DNA from: Oscillospiraceae bacterium
GTDB lineage: Bacteria > Bacillota > Clostridia > Oscillospirales > Ruminococcaceae
Direction: 5' to 3'
DNA: 64,000 nt
Assembly (NCBI GenBank): GCA_014799395.1
Contig: JAAVID010000013.1
Location: 57,335 to 121,334, forward strand
Notes under the pieces: generated by a model
Databases searched by the model: none
The model's input: the letters and a program-made list of their open reading frames with translations, nothing else
Told to the model about the DNA's origin: nothing
Program-made: the position numbers and the translations under genes
In this document: piece by piece, positions 8,960 to 19,561 of the stretch
Position numbering within the stretch: position 1 is the stretch's first letter
How the letters are laid out: each line of letters opens with the position of its first letter

Positions 8960-10327
8960 ATGGATTGGCTGCGTGATATAATCCGCGACGACCGCGTTGT
9001 CACAGAAAATATTGACGAAAAATATCTCAGCGACACGCTCGGGCGGCTTAAGGGAAGCGCTTCGGCTCTGGTGTTCGTCAAGAGCGCGGAGGAGGTCTCG
9101 GCGATACTGCGCGCGGCTCACGGGAAGAGAATTCCCGTTACTCCGCGCGGCGCGGGGACAAATCTCGTCGGCTCTACCGTTCCCGAGGACGGAGGGATAA
9201 TCCTAGATTTTTCGCTGATGAACCGCGTTCTGGAGCTTGATAAGTCAACAATGACCGCGACCGTCGAGCCGGGAATACTTCTTCAGGATTTCCAGAAATA
9301 CGTCGAGAGCGAGGGATTTTTCTACCCTCCCGACCCGGGCGAAAAATTATCGACTATCGGCGGAAATATCAGCACCAACGCGGGCGGAATGAGAGCCGTG
9401 AAGTACGGCGTTACGCGCGATTACGTCCGCGGACTTGAGGTAGTGCTCGCCGACGGAACGATCATGACCGTGGGCGGAAAGAACGTAAAGGACGCGAGCG
9501 GACTGTCGCTGAAAAACCTGTTTATCGGCTCGGAGGGAACGCTCTGCGCTATCACAAAATGCGTGTTAAAGCTCATTCCCAAGCCCGAATTTTCAAAATC
9601 CGCGCTTATCGCTTATCCCGATCTTGACAGCGGGATCGAGAGCGTGCTTGCAATTCTCCGCGCGAACGCAAACCCTACCGCCGTAGAGTTTATCGGGCGC
9701 GATGTCGCCGAGCTCGGCGAGGATTTTTCGGGAGTGAAGTATCCCCGTCCGGACGCGGGGTCTTATATTCTGCTTACCTTTGACGGACAGCGCGGAGAGG
9801 TCGAGAATAACGTAACGAGAATTCGCGGGCTTGCGCTGAAAACGGGCGCTATGGAGTATATCCCGCTTGACGATCCCGATTACGCCGCCGATATATGGAA
9901 GGTTCGCGGTGCGCTGGTCAAGGCGGTAGAGGCTGCCTCCGAGCAGGAGCCGGTTGATATTGTCGTGCCGATAAGCAAGACAGCCGAGTTTATCCGATAC
10001 GTCAAGGAAGTCGAAAGCGAAACGGACGTGCGTATGGTGAGCTTCGGTCACGCGGGAGACGGAAACGTTCATCTGTGCGTAGTGCGCGGAGACCGCGGCG
10101 AGGAGGAATGGCACAACAAGCTGCACGAGGTGATGTCTCAAATTTACGGCAAAGCATACGAGCTTGGAGGAGTGACCTCGGGCGAGCACGGAATAGGCAT
10201 TTCAAAGCGCGAATATTTTCTCCGCGAAACGCGCCGCGAAAATCTTGCCGTAATGAACAGCATTAAAAACGCGCTCGACCCTCTGCACATACTTAACGAC
10301 AAAAAATCATATATCGGGGGAGAATGA
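8960..10327 (+). CDS. FAD-binding oxidoreductase (glycolate/2-hydroxyacid dehydrogenase GlcD-like)
   Basis: PRGAGTNLVGSTVPEDGGIILD FAD_binding_4 motif; GHAGDGNVHLCV; GEHGIGISKREYF. Confidence 0.9.
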   Translation: MDWLRDIIRDDRVVTENIDEKYLSDTLGRLKGSASALVFVKSAEEVSAILRAAHGKRIPVTPRGAGTNLVGSTVPEDGGIILDFSLMNRVLELDKSTMTATVEPGILLQDFQKYVESEGFFYPPDPGEKLSTIGGNISTNAGGMRAVKYGVTRDYVRGLEVVLADGTIMTVGGKNVKDASGLSLKNLFIGSEGTLCAITKCVLKLIPKPEFSKSALIAYPDLDSGIESVLAILRANANPTAVEFIGRDVAELGEDFSGVKYPRPDAGSYILLTFDGQRGEVENNVTRIRGLALKTGAMEYIPLDDPDYAADIWKVRGALVKAVEAASEQEPVDIVVPISKTAEFIRYVKEVESETDVRMVSFGHAGDGNVHLCVVRGDRGEEEWHNKLHEVMSQIYGKAYELGGVTSGEHGIGISKREYFLRETRRENLAVMNSIKNALDPLHILNDKKSYIGGE

Positions 10328-11499
10328 CAATGCTTGAATTATCAAAAAGAACGGCAACGTTTACCGACTCGGTGATCCGCCGTATGACACGAATATCTCT
10401 GCAATACGGCGCGGTGAATTTATCGCAGGGATTTCCCGATTTCGAGCCGCCGCGGGAGATACTGGACCGTCTTGCCGAGGTGTCGCGCGAGGATTTTCAC
10501 CAGTATTCCGTAACGTGGGGCGCGCAGAATTTCCGCGAGGCGCTCGCCGAAAAGCAGTCGCGGCTTATGGGCAGAACGATAGACCCGAACTCGGAGATAG
10601 TCGTTACCTGCGGCAGCACCGAGGCTATGATGGCGGCAATGATGACCGTCGTGAACCCCGGGGATAAGGTAGTGGTTTTCTCGCCGTTTTACGAGAACTA
10701 CGGCGCGGATGCTATACTTTCGGGCGCGGAGCCTATCTATGTTCCGCTTGACCCTCCCGAATTCGGCTTTGACCGCGATACCTTGGAAAAGGCGTTTATG
10801 GAACACCCCAAGGCGCTTATCCTCTGCAACCCGTCAAATCCGTGCGGAAAGGTCTTTACCTATGACGAACTGAAATTTATCGCGGAGCTTGCGGAAAAAT
10901 ACGACGTTTTTGTAATTACCGACGAGGTTTACGAGCATATCGTCTACGAGCCGAACAAGCATATTTATTTTTCGTCGCTCCCGAATATGCGCGAAAGAAC
11001 TATCTCCTGCTCTTCCCTTTCCAAGACCTATTCGATAACGGGCTGGAGACTGGGATATATTATCGCGCCGCCGCATATTATCGACGCGGCGAAAAAAGTC
11101 CACGACTTCCTTACCGTCGGCGCGGCGGCTCCCTTGCAGGAGGCGGCGGTCGTCGGGCTGAAATTCGGCGGCGAGTATTACAAAGACTTGCAGGAGAAAT
11201 ACACCGCGAAACGCGATCTGTTCCTGAAAGGTCTTGACGACCTCAAGATCGCGCATACCGTGCCGCAGGGCGCGTACTACATACTTCTGGATATTTCCGA
11301 GTTCGGCTTTGAGTCCGACCTGGAATTCTGCGAGGTTTTGGCGCGCGACGTGGGAGTGGGCGCGGTTCCCGGCTCGAGTTTTTTCCGCGAGCCCGTGAAC
11401 AGTCTGATACGTCTGCATTTCGCCAAAAAGGACGAGACGTTAAACAACGCGCTGAACCGGCTTGCAGATTTGAGGAGGAAGATCGTGCCGAGGAAATAA
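10324..11499 (+). CDS. Class I/II PLP-dependent aminotransferase
   Basis: NLSQGFPDFEPP, CNPSNPCGKVFT, SSLSKTYSITGWRLGY; overlaps the preceding gene by 4 nt. Confidence 0.93.
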   Translation: MTMLELSKRTATFTDSVIRRMTRISLQYGAVNLSQGFPDFEPPREILDRLAEVSREDFHQYSVTWGAQNFREALAEKQSRLMGRTIDPNSEIVVTCGSTEAMMAAMMTVVNPGDKVVVFSPFYENYGADAILSGAEPIYVPLDPPEFGFDRDTLEKAFMEHPKALILCNPSNPCGKVFTYDELKFIAELAEKYDVFVITDEVYEHIVYEPNKHIYFSSLPNMRERTISCSSLSKTYSITGWRLGYIIAPPHIIDAAKKVHDFLTVGAAAPLQEAAVVGLKFGGEYYKDLQEKYTAKRDLFLKGLDDLKIAHTVPQGAYYILLDISEFGFESDLEFCEVLARDVGVGAVPGSSFFREPVNSLIRLHFAKKDETLNNALNRLADLRRKIVPRK

Positions 11500-11518
11500 C
11501 TGCCGAAGATAAAGAAAA

Positions 11519-11552
11519 GAACGGGGATCGAGTTTTGTCGATTCCCGTTTTG
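11519..11552 (+). terminator. Intrinsic terminator
   Basis: GAACGGGGATCGA-GTTTTG-TCGATTCCCGTTTTG…TTTTT. Confidence 0.8.
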
Positions 11553-11751
11553 TTTTTATGTATACTCAAAAAGTATATTTTCGGATAGGTGAGGTTCTTG
11601 CCGGCGTTTCTTCCTATGCATACGATTGGCTGCAGCCTATTGCAATTTTCTCGTCTTTGTGTTATAATGTATTCGGAACGATTTGTCAAAAGCCAAATCT
11701 TTGGCTTTTGGCAATGATTGATGTAATGTTCACAACAAACAGGTTAGGAGA

Positions 11752-13812
11752 ATGAAAATGAAGAGACTAATGATTTTTGCACTAATAGCGGCAATCGTTT
11801 TTTCGGGCTGTTCAAAGCAGGACAGTATTGATACCGAAACGTTATTTTTCGATCAGCAGACGGAACAGATCGCGTTTGACGGAACGCACACGGAGGATAA
11901 TATCTATGCCTTTACCGTCATTTCCGACAGCGGTATTGCATCGCTTGAATTTTCCGCGGACGAAACCAAAAATGAAGATTATCTCAGAAAATATGAAAAG
12001 AACAGCGTTGTTTTTGAAAAGCAATTGAGCAGTGACGAAACATACACCAACATTGTTTTTGACGCTCAAAATAATTGCTATTACGTCTACGACCCGAACA
12101 AAGCAAGTATCGGGCGGCTTGATGAAAAGTTTGACTATACATCCGATATTGCCGGGCTTGAAGCCTATGAAGTAAAGGGAATGGATATTGACGGCGATGA
12201 TCTTTATGTTTTGTCGGTCGGGAAGGATCCGTATGCCCTCGACAACTTAACGGAAGATGAAAACGGATATATGGATTTTGGCGAAAAAGCGTACAAGATC
12301 AATATAAAAACGGGAAGCACCGAGGAGATAATCGTAAAAAATCCGATCTGTCAGTTTTTTGACGGAAGCTCCCTCTATTATTACACCTGCGAAAACGGGA
12401 AATACGAGCTGAAAAGGCTCGCCGACACCGGCGAGCTCACGACAATTCTCAAAGCCGACGATGTGGGATATATCGTTTCCTTTGTTCTTTTTGAAAATAA
12501 ATTCATTTACAGTCTGCCGGGCCGCGATGACCTGAGTTTAAAAGATCTGAGTTCGGGACTTATCACATCATACGTCAACGGAAGTTTCTGTCTGAACGGA
12601 ATGGATATGCGGCTTTACAAGGGAAATCTTGTGCTTTTGAACCGCAATGTTACGCAGGTCGAAAAAATGTATCTCGGAAAGGAGACGGAAAACCCCGACG
12701 ATCCGATGAAATTCGCGGGAGAAGAGCTTGTTGTTTACGGATTCGATCAAGCCAACACCATTCTTTTTTCCGAGATGAAAAAAGCGACGGGCATTTCGGC
12801 AACGCTTTTTCAGTCGTCGATGTATGAAGAGGAAGTTCTGATGAAGCTGATGGCGTGCGACACCGACGTAGATATTTATACTTTTTACACTACCGAACAG
12901 CTCGGAAGAAGCGTGCGGAAATTCGGAGCGTATGTGCCGCTGAACGACTGCGAAAAAATAAATGATTTCTTAGCTCAATGTCACGGATATATTTCCGATT
13001 ACTGCACCAACGAAAACGGCGATATTTGGGCGGTGCCGCTGTACGCAGATACCGAGGCGGTCTTCTATGTTCCGCAGAATATAGAAAGTCTGGGACTGAA
13101 CTATCGGGAAAATTTTGAAATGTCTTCCGATTTTCTTGATACGTTACTTTTTATGACAAAACAGGAGCAATTCGATCATTACGGCTATATGGAAAACATC
13201 GCCGAAAATTTCGTGGACAGCTATAACGTAAATTACAGCTATACCGACTATAATACCGAGGTCTTTAAAACGCTTCTCGAAAAGTCGCGAAGCGGCTATC
13301 GGAGATACGACATATCGCCGTTTTTTAAGCTTCCTTATATGCATAACGGCTCGGAATTAGATGCCGATAAAACGGCGTTTTGGGTCGATTATATTTACAA
13401 ATATATGGAAGGACGCAACGCTTTGGATACCTGGCGGGTATTTCCGTCGCCGAAGGTCATTTCCGCAGAGGACAAAAGCCCGGTTATAATATCGTACGCG
13501 GTCGTAAATCCTTACAGCAAAAAGATCGACGCGGCAAAGGAATATCTCAGCGTTCTGGCGGAGGATTTTTCTCATAAGACAAGCCGCTTCTCTCCCGTCT
13601 ATAAAGATATAGAAAAATACGCGGAGGATTACGACATCAACGCTCCCGCTTTCCGCGATATTTTCGACATTTCGGTAAACGCGGCAGTATACGAGCTGAT
13701 CGGCGTCTACGACGCACGGGAGTTTCTGTCGGATTATCACGACGGGAAGATCACGTTAGACGAGGCGGTGCAGGAATATGAACGCCGTGCGGAAATAGCG
13801 CTGAGGGAATGA
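11752..13812 (+). CDS. Large extracellular solute-binding-like lipoprotein (686 aa)
   Basis: Lipobox AIVFSGCSKQ; C-terminal half resembles family 1 solute-binding proteins. Confidence 0.65.
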   Translation: MKMKRLMIFALIAAIVFSGCSKQDSIDTETLFFDQQTEQIAFDGTHTEDNIYAFTVISDSGIASLEFSADETKNEDYLRKYEKNSVVFEKQLSSDETYTNIVFDAQNNCYYVYDPNKASIGRLDEKFDYTSDIAGLEAYEVKGMDIDGDDLYVLSVGKDPYALDNLTEDENGYMDFGEKAYKINIKTGSTEEIIVKNPICQFFDGSSLYYYTCENGKYELKRLADTGELTTILKADDVGYIVSFVLFENKFIYSLPGRDDLSLKDLSSGLITSYVNGSFCLNGMDMRLYKGNLVLLNRNVTQVEKMYLGKETENPDDPMKFAGEELVVYGFDQANTILFSEMKKATGISATLFQSSMYEEEVLMKLMACDTDVDIYTFYTTEQLGRSVRKFGAYVPLNDCEKINDFLAQCHGYISDYCTNENGDIWAVPLYADTEAVFYVPQNIESLGLNYRENFEMSSDFLDTLLFMTKQEQFDHYGYMENIAENFVDSYNVNYSYTDYNTEVFKTLLEKSRSGYRRYDISPFFKLPYMHNGSELDADKTAFWVDYIYKYMEGRNALDTWRVFPSPKVISAEDKSPVIISYAVVNPYSKKIDAAKEYLSVLAEDFSHKTSRFSPVYKDIEKYAEDYDINAPAFRDIFDISVNAAVYELIGVYDAREFLSDYHDGKITLDEAVQEYERRAEIALRE

Positions 13813-13820
13813 AACCGAAT

Positions 13821-15866
13821 TTATCTCAGTACGTTTCCTATCAATAATGGCTCAGCAAGGAAATAGTCCATAAATTCAAATCCGATCGCGGACATCACCA
13901 ACGGCACAACGAAAACGGCAGCCGAAACAATTACGGAAACGGAATACAGCCGCCCCGAGATAAAAAACACCGCCGCCGACACCGCGATCATTCCGATAAA
14001 CCTCTGTATTTCCGTAAGAATAATATACGATATTATCGGCATTGATACGGAGGATAAGTGCTCCATACTGTAAGCGGGCGCGGTCATAAGCTCCGTGCCC
14101 CAGGTGTTCAGCACGTTGAAAATGCGGCTTCCGTCAAATATTAAAAGTATCAGGAGCGAGCATAAAGCCGCCGCGAGAATTTTCCAGAAAAAAGTGCGTT
14201 TTCCGTTCGGCGATGAGCGCAGAAGCATTATCGCTCCGCTGCGGTATTCCGCGCTGTATGAATACACGGCGATAAATATCAGGAACAGTGTTTTCACCGC
14301 CGCGGCAAGTCTGTCGTAAACGCGAACAGTCTCGTCTCCCGTGAGCATTTTGTATCCAACGTCTTTTACGAAATAACCGCCGTTTTCCTTTAAGTATGCC
14401 GCGTGCCGCTGAAGTTTTTCCAAAGCCGTAAACTTTATCTTTCCGTATTCCGAAAAATCCATAGAAGCCGCTTCGAGCTCGCCGTTGATATATTCCGATT
14501 TCTCATCGGTGTATTCGCCTTGAATTTCGGATATGTACGAATAGTAGATATAATCGGAAATATCGTTATAGTACGGCTTTACGGGCTTTTGCAGAACGAT
14601 AACGGCAATTGCCGCCGCAAGCAGGATAAAAAAGCCCTTTCCGCAGATAAAGCTTTTATATAGCTCGTGCGCAATAATACTTGTATTCGCTCCGCCGAAA
14701 GATCCTTTTTTGGCGGAGCGTTTGTATGTCTTGTCCGAGAACAGCATAACGCCCGCCGTGCCGCATACCGCCCCGAATATCAGCAGCGCGGCAACGGTAA
14801 CGGCGGCTCCGTTTATCGGAAAACCGAAAAAATTTACGTTGAGGTATTTGCCTATAAGTGCCGCCGAATCAGCCGCCGCGGTGATGTTTATCTGTCTAAA
14901 CGGCGCGAATACGCTCGTCGCGGGAACGGCGTAATACAGCGCCGTTTCGACCGCGGAAAACGCGAGTACAAGAATAATCCCCGCCGCGCTTCCCACGGAC
15001 AGCGCCGAAAACATAAATACGACAGTCGAAAAAACCGCGCAGAACAACAGCTTCACAAGCATAAACCCGGTCAAAAAAATCCCTACGCTGATTTGCTCGC
15101 CGCACGAGAAGAAGCCGTATACCGACTGTATTCCGCGGTTCGGGTCGCCGAGCCCGTAAACAGCCGCTCCCGCGGCGATATTGCTCCCGTAAAGAACTAA
15201 AGCGGCGAAACATACCGAAACGGTCAGCGCGAGCAGCTTTACCGCGCACAGCCGGGTCTGTCCGTTCGCGGTCGTGCGGACGAGCGGCAGATAACCCTGC
15301 TCGCGCTCGGAGGTCAGCAGCTTTGCCGTAAAAATCAGAATAAGCAGTATCATTAAAATATCGGAAGCGCCGAAACGCACCGCCATAAGCACGCCCCTTG
15401 ACCTTTGAGCGTCGATATTTTCCGTGCCGAGCCTTGAAAACTCCTCCTGCGTTTTTATTATGTTTCGGTAGTTAAAGCTGTTCTCGTCCGAGAAAAAGGA
15501 CAGCGTTTTCATATTTTCGGCGGAATCGTCAACGCTTTTTAGGTAGTCCGCGTAATTGTCGGTCTGCGCTGTCTCGGCGAGGACGGCTTTTAAAAGCTGC
15601 CGCTCCTCGTAGAAATTATCGAAAAACGTTTCCGTGAAATATCCGTGATCGCTCAGCTCGGCAATGCGGTCGTTAATAAATCCCGACCGTTCGCTTGACG
15701 GCAGATCGTCCAGCTTATCCCAAAGCTCGTTGTACGCGGACGGCGAAAAATCGGAATATTCGGGAATGATGAGAAATAAAGCGTTAATTATTATCACCGC
15801 CGCGAACATAAAAATTATCCGCCTGTTCCCGAACAGCTTTTTCAGCTCGGCAAAAAAGATACTCAT
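13821..15866 (-). CDS. ABC-2-type multi-TM permease
   Basis: Many TM segments; directly downstream of an ABC ATPase. Confidence 0.7.
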   Translation of the reverse strand: MSIFFAELKKLFGNRRIIFMFAAVIIINALFLIIPEYSDFSPSAYNELWDKLDDLPSSERSGFINDRIAELSDHGYFTETFFDNFYEERQLLKAVLAETAQTDNYADYLKSVDDSAENMKTLSFFSDENSFNYRNIIKTQEEFSRLGTENIDAQRSRGVLMAVRFGASDILMILLILIFTAKLLTSEREQGYLPLVRTTANGQTRLCAVKLLALTVSVCFAALVLYGSNIAAGAAVYGLGDPNRGIQSVYGFFSCGEQISVGIFLTGFMLVKLLFCAVFSTVVFMFSALSVGSAAGIILVLAFSAVETALYYAVPATSVFAPFRQINITAAADSAALIGKYLNVNFFGFPINGAAVTVAALLIFGAVCGTAGVMLFSDKTYKRSAKKGSFGGANTSIIAHELYKSFICGKGFFILLAAAIAVIVLQKPVKPYYNDISDYIYYSYISEIQGEYTDEKSEYINGELEAASMDFSEYGKIKFTALEKLQRHAAYLKENGGYFVKDVGYKMLTGDETVRVYDRLAAAVKTLFLIFIAVYSYSAEYRSGAIMLLRSSPNGKRTFFWKILAAALCSLLILLIFDGSRIFNVLNTWGTELMTAPAYSMEHLSSVSMPIISYIILTEIQRFIGMIAVSAAVFFISGRLYSVSVIVSAAVFVVPLVMSAIGFEFMDYFLAEPLLIGNVLR

Positions 15867-15868
15867 AT

Positions 15869-16726
15869 TTATTCTCCAAAGTGATAAAGATACAGATCTT
15901 CAAGGGTCGGTAAAACGGCGCGGTGCTCCGTTTCGGGGACATTTTCGCTGAGAACTCTTACGCATACCCGCCCGTTTTCGTGAGTGATATTCGCGACGCT
16001 CATACGCGATCGGATATTGTGAAGCTCGCTTTGTTCCGTCAGCAGCTCGTAAACCTTGCCGTTTATTTTCGAGCAGAGCTGCGCGGGCGCGCCGCTGTCG
16101 GCGATCTCGCCGTCCTTTAACAGCAGGACTTCTTTCGCGATAAATTCAATATCCGTAACGACGTGCGTTGCGATTATCACTATTTTGTCAAACGCCGTTT
16201 CGGCAATGAGATTGCGCAGTCTTATGCGCTCTTTCGGGTCGAGACCCGCGGTCGGCTCGTCGAGGATAACGATCTTCGGATCGCCGAGAAGAGCCTGCGC
16301 CAGCAGCGCGCGCTGCTTCATTCCTCCCGAAAAACCGCCGAGCCTTACGCGCGAATATTCTTTAAGGTTTACGCGCCCGATAAGCTCCTTTATCTGCGGC
16401 GCGGCGTCCTTTTTTGAGATACCTTTCAGCGCCGCCATATAATAAAGAAACCTTGTAAGCGTAAAATCGGGATAGAGCGCCTGCTGCTGCGGCATAAAGC
16501 CGAGCAGCTTTCTGTAATCCCTGCCCGCCGCGGTTTTTCCGTTGGCGAATACCGTTCCGCTTGTCGGGGCGAGGTTCTGCGTGATGATGTTCATCAGCGT
16601 GGACTTGCCCGCGCCGTTAGGTCCGAGAAGTCCGTATATCCCGTCGGTGAATTCGTAATTAAATTTGTTAAGCGCGGTCTTTCCCTTGCCGTAGCGCTTT
16701 GTCAGATCATTGATTTGCAGCAGCAT
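15869..16726 (-). CDS. ABC transporter ATP-binding protein
   Basis: GLLGPNGAGKSTLMN, GGFSGGMKQR, VILDEPTAGLDP. Confidence 0.93.
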   Translation of the reverse strand: MLLQINDLTKRYGKGKTALNKFNYEFTDGIYGLLGPNGAGKSTLMNIITQNLAPTSGTVFANGKTAAGRDYRKLLGFMPQQQALYPDFTLTRFLYYMAALKGISKKDAAPQIKELIGRVNLKEYSRVRLGGFSGGMKQRALLAQALLGDPKIVILDEPTAGLDPKERIRLRNLIAETAFDKIVIIATHVVTDIEFIAKEVLLLKDGEIADSGAPAQLCSKINGKVYELLTEQSELHNIRSRMSVANITHENGRVCVRVLSENVPETEHRAVLPTLEDLYLYHFGE

Positions 16727-18146
16727 TGCTTTCCTCCAGCCGTTGGTTTACGCGAGCGACATAGTCGTCTATACCCGCCGCTTTGAGCTCCGCGTTTATC
16801 TCGGCAAGCGTACCGTCGAAATCCTCCGACTTGCACAGCCTGTCAAACGAGCTCTTACACAGCTCGCTCACTTCCTTGAAATCTTCGATGTCCGTATATT
16901 TCAGGCAGAATCCCGCGAACGGCGAGAGCTTTATTTCTCCCGCGTCAACGGGTTTATTATCGCGCGGAAGTCCTATCGCGTCTCTTTCACTCTCCGAAAG
17001 CAGACCGCTTAATTCCTTATCGCTGTGCAGACGTTTCAGTATTTCCATAGCCTCGTCCGGGTGAGCGGAATTCACGGGTATCCCCGTAGAACCGAGAAGT
17101 CTGTTTTCCATATAATACGGCTTCGAGAAAACAAGCACCTGATGATCCTTGCCGAGACGATCTTCAAGCTGCTCTTCATCTTTTCTTCCGCCGACCGACA
17201 CCGCAAAATCCTTGACATACATTTCGCCGTCGCCCCAGTTTGAAAAGTCTATCCCGTAATTCATATAGCCTTTAAGATAAAGATTGTTGAGCGTCCGCGC
17301 GTATTCTATGACCTCCTCGGTCTCGTAGGGGTTCATTGCCGTCATCGTTTTATCGGATAAGTACAAACCGCCGCTTTCGGACGCGGGAATATAATCGGTA
17401 AATTCCAGGCAGTCAAGCTGAAATTCCAGACAAGTAGTCTTATCGCCGACCGTAACGCCGCTCAAAATATCCTCAAGCTCGGCGAACGTGCCGCCGAAAT
17501 TTTCAAGCTTATCGGCGGAAAAATATTTCATATTGAAATGAAAGTTCAGCCCGAGGTTCTTATAAAAACCGAAGCTGAGCGCGGGGACGGTGTAATGCTT
17601 GCCGTTCACCTTTGCGGCTTCCCAGCATATCTCGGGTATATCCGTAAACGCCGACTTGTCCTCCTCGCTCAGCTCGCGGAAATATCCGCTCTCGATAAAG
17701 ATGTTTACCGCGCCCGACTTATTCACATAATCGCTGCCGTATGTCACTATATCCAAGCTGCCGTTTTCCTTTTCGTAGTCCTCGACCGGCTTGGCGAAGG
17801 TCACGTCCAAGTGTTTTCCCTCAACGAAGTCGGAATAGGTCATATCCTTATCGTGGTTATTCAACCACACAAACTCAATGCGCAGTCCGTCGGCGACAAG
17901 GCGTTCGTTCAATTTATCAAGCGAGTCATTGTCGTGGGAAAAACCCTCAACTCCCCATTTTATGACCATCAAATCGGACGAATTCTCCGTGTCGGAGTTT
18001 TCATTAACCGAACTTTCCGAAACGGGCGGAGCGCTCGAGCTTTCGGTATTAAGGAAGTCGAGTATATCCGAGCTTTGCGTATCTCCGCCGAGCGCGCAGC
18101 CGCTCATCATAAGCGCCGCCGCAGCCGCAATAATTGCTTTTTTCAT
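16707..18146 (-). CDS. Extracellular solute-binding-like lipoprotein
   Basis: Lipobox LMMSGCALGG; solute-binding fold-like C-terminus. Confidence 0.65.
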   Translation of the reverse strand: MKKAIIAAAAALMMSGCALGGDTQSSDILDFLNTESSSAPPVSESSVNENSDTENSSDLMVIKWGVEGFSHDNDSLDKLNERLVADGLRIEFVWLNNHDKDMTYSDFVEGKHLDVTFAKPVEDYEKENGSLDIVTYGSDYVNKSGAVNIFIESGYFRELSEEDKSAFTDIPEICWEAAKVNGKHYTVPALSFGFYKNLGLNFHFNMKYFSADKLENFGGTFAELEDILSGVTVGDKTTCLEFQLDCLEFTDYIPASESGGLYLSDKTMTAMNPYETEEVIEYARTLNNLYLKGYMNYGIDFSNWGDGEMYVKDFAVSVGGRKDEEQLEDRLGKDHQVLVFSKPYYMENRLLGSTGIPVNSAHPDEAMEILKRLHSDKELSGLLSESERDAIGLPRDNKPVDAGEIKLSPFAGFCLKYTDIEDFKEVSELCKSSFDRLCKSEDFDGTLAEINAELKAAGIDDYVARVNQRLEESNAAANQ

Positions 18147-19561
18147 TTAAGCTCAACCTCCTTTATCCGCCTGATATTTTCAAATTTCCCGTTGTAGAAA
18201 TCGTCCCTGTCAATATACGCGTGCTGAAAAGATTGGCTGCCGTTTTCGGGGTCTACCAGCAGCCATACCGTATCGCCAACCGCGTGCGCGCCGTTCAGAA
18301 ACACTCCAAGATCCCCGGTATAGACGGGAATTTGAGAAAGCTTACCCGTCTCGAAATTATATTTTGTCCAGAATTCCGGATCGTCGGTCTCCTCAAACAT
18401 AGCGTCTTTTCCGTCCGAGGTATAATCGATATAGCAGCGGGAAACCGCGTTGAACGTTTCTGTTTCGGGATCAAACAGATATATCGCGTCGCTGCTGATC
18501 TCCTGCGCAATTAAATTGTTCAGCGAAAAACAATCAAAGCAGTCGCCAAACGGCAAAAAGCCGTCGTAAAACTTTTCCTCTCCCGTAGACAGATCGCGGA
18601 TATAAAATCCTCCGTGCAGCGGCGGCGCTGTATCCTCGGTAAGCATTTCACCCGAAGTCGAAACATTGTGATATATATAGCTGTAATACAAAACGTTTCC
18701 GCTGACTACTCCTCTGCCGCGCCCATCGTATTCCTCGCGGTACAGGAGCGTTTCTACCTCTCCCGTGGAAATGTCTATACGCTGAATATAAAACTTGCAC
18801 TTATCAAGGTTTACAAACTCATACTCTCCCGTGCCCTCGTTCGGTTCGAGGTTGAAATTCTGATAATATGAGATGATGACATGACCGTCGACATATTGTA
18901 TACCGTTTATAAACGGAATATATGCGTCCTCTATCGAAGCCGCGACGCGCCTGTTTTTGCCGTCAATATCGCTTTCGATAAGTCCGAAAAATCCAAGCGG
19001 TGAATTTTCATCGGACATCTTGGCCTCGATATAGTACAGCTTGTCTCCGACGCGGTTGAAGCCTTGCCGGTAGACCGTGACGCTGTCCGCCAGCGCTCCG
19101 CAGTTCGGAGAGGTCTTGGATATATGCGTACACTCGGGCATACCGCACATAACCGCGGAACGGTCGCTTGATTTTGAATAGTAGCACAAAACGCTTTCGT
19201 CCGCGCTGTTCCGTACCTCGTAAAACATACCGTCCTCAAACCACGTGGTGTTCCCGGACGATATGCTGTTCGTTATTTTTACGTCGTTATCCGTTCTGCG
19301 CTTCAGTACGTTTACGGCGGCGGCTCCTCCCGCTATTCCGATCGCCGCCAAGATGACGACCAGAACGGCGGCGAGTATCCTTTTCCTCGGGGAGACCCTG
19401 CTCTCCTCGATACGGTAATCCATCATCAGCGAATAGCTCGGATTCAATATCTCGTCCATAGCCTTGCTGTGAGCGTGTGAGAAACGGTGCTTCGGCACCG
19501 CGTCGAATTCGGCGTAGTCCAGCCGATAGACCTCCAGCATAACTTCCTCTAAGCTATTCAT
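18143..19561 (-). CDS. Single-TM protein with cytoplasmic N-terminus and large extracellular domain; candidate anti-sigma/sensor partner of the ECF sigma factor
   Basis: One TM near residue 65-85; overlaps sigma gene; CGMPECTH…C cysteine motif. Confidence 0.55.
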   Translation of the reverse strand: MNSLEEVMLEVYRLDYAEFDAVPKHRFSHAHSKAMDEILNPSYSLMMDYRIEESRVSPRKRILAAVLVVILAAIGIAGGAAAVNVLKRRTDNDVKITNSISSGNTTWFEDGMFYEVRNSADESVLCYYSKSSDRSAVMCGMPECTHISKTSPNCGALADSVTVYRQGFNRVGDKLYYIEAKMSDENSPLGFFGLIESDIDGKNRRVAASIEDAYIPFINGIQYVDGHVIISYYQNFNLEPNEGTGEYEFVNLDKCKFYIQRIDISTGEVETLLYREEYDGRGRGVVSGNVLYYSYIYHNVSTSGEMLTEDTAPPLHGGFYIRDLSTGEEKFYDGFLPFGDCFDCFSLNNLIAQEISSDAIYLFDPETETFNAVSRCYIDYTSDGKDAMFEETDDPEFWTKYNFETGKLSQIPVYTGDLGVFLNGAHAVGDTVWLLVDPENGSQSFQHAYIDRDDFYNGKFENIRRIKEVELK

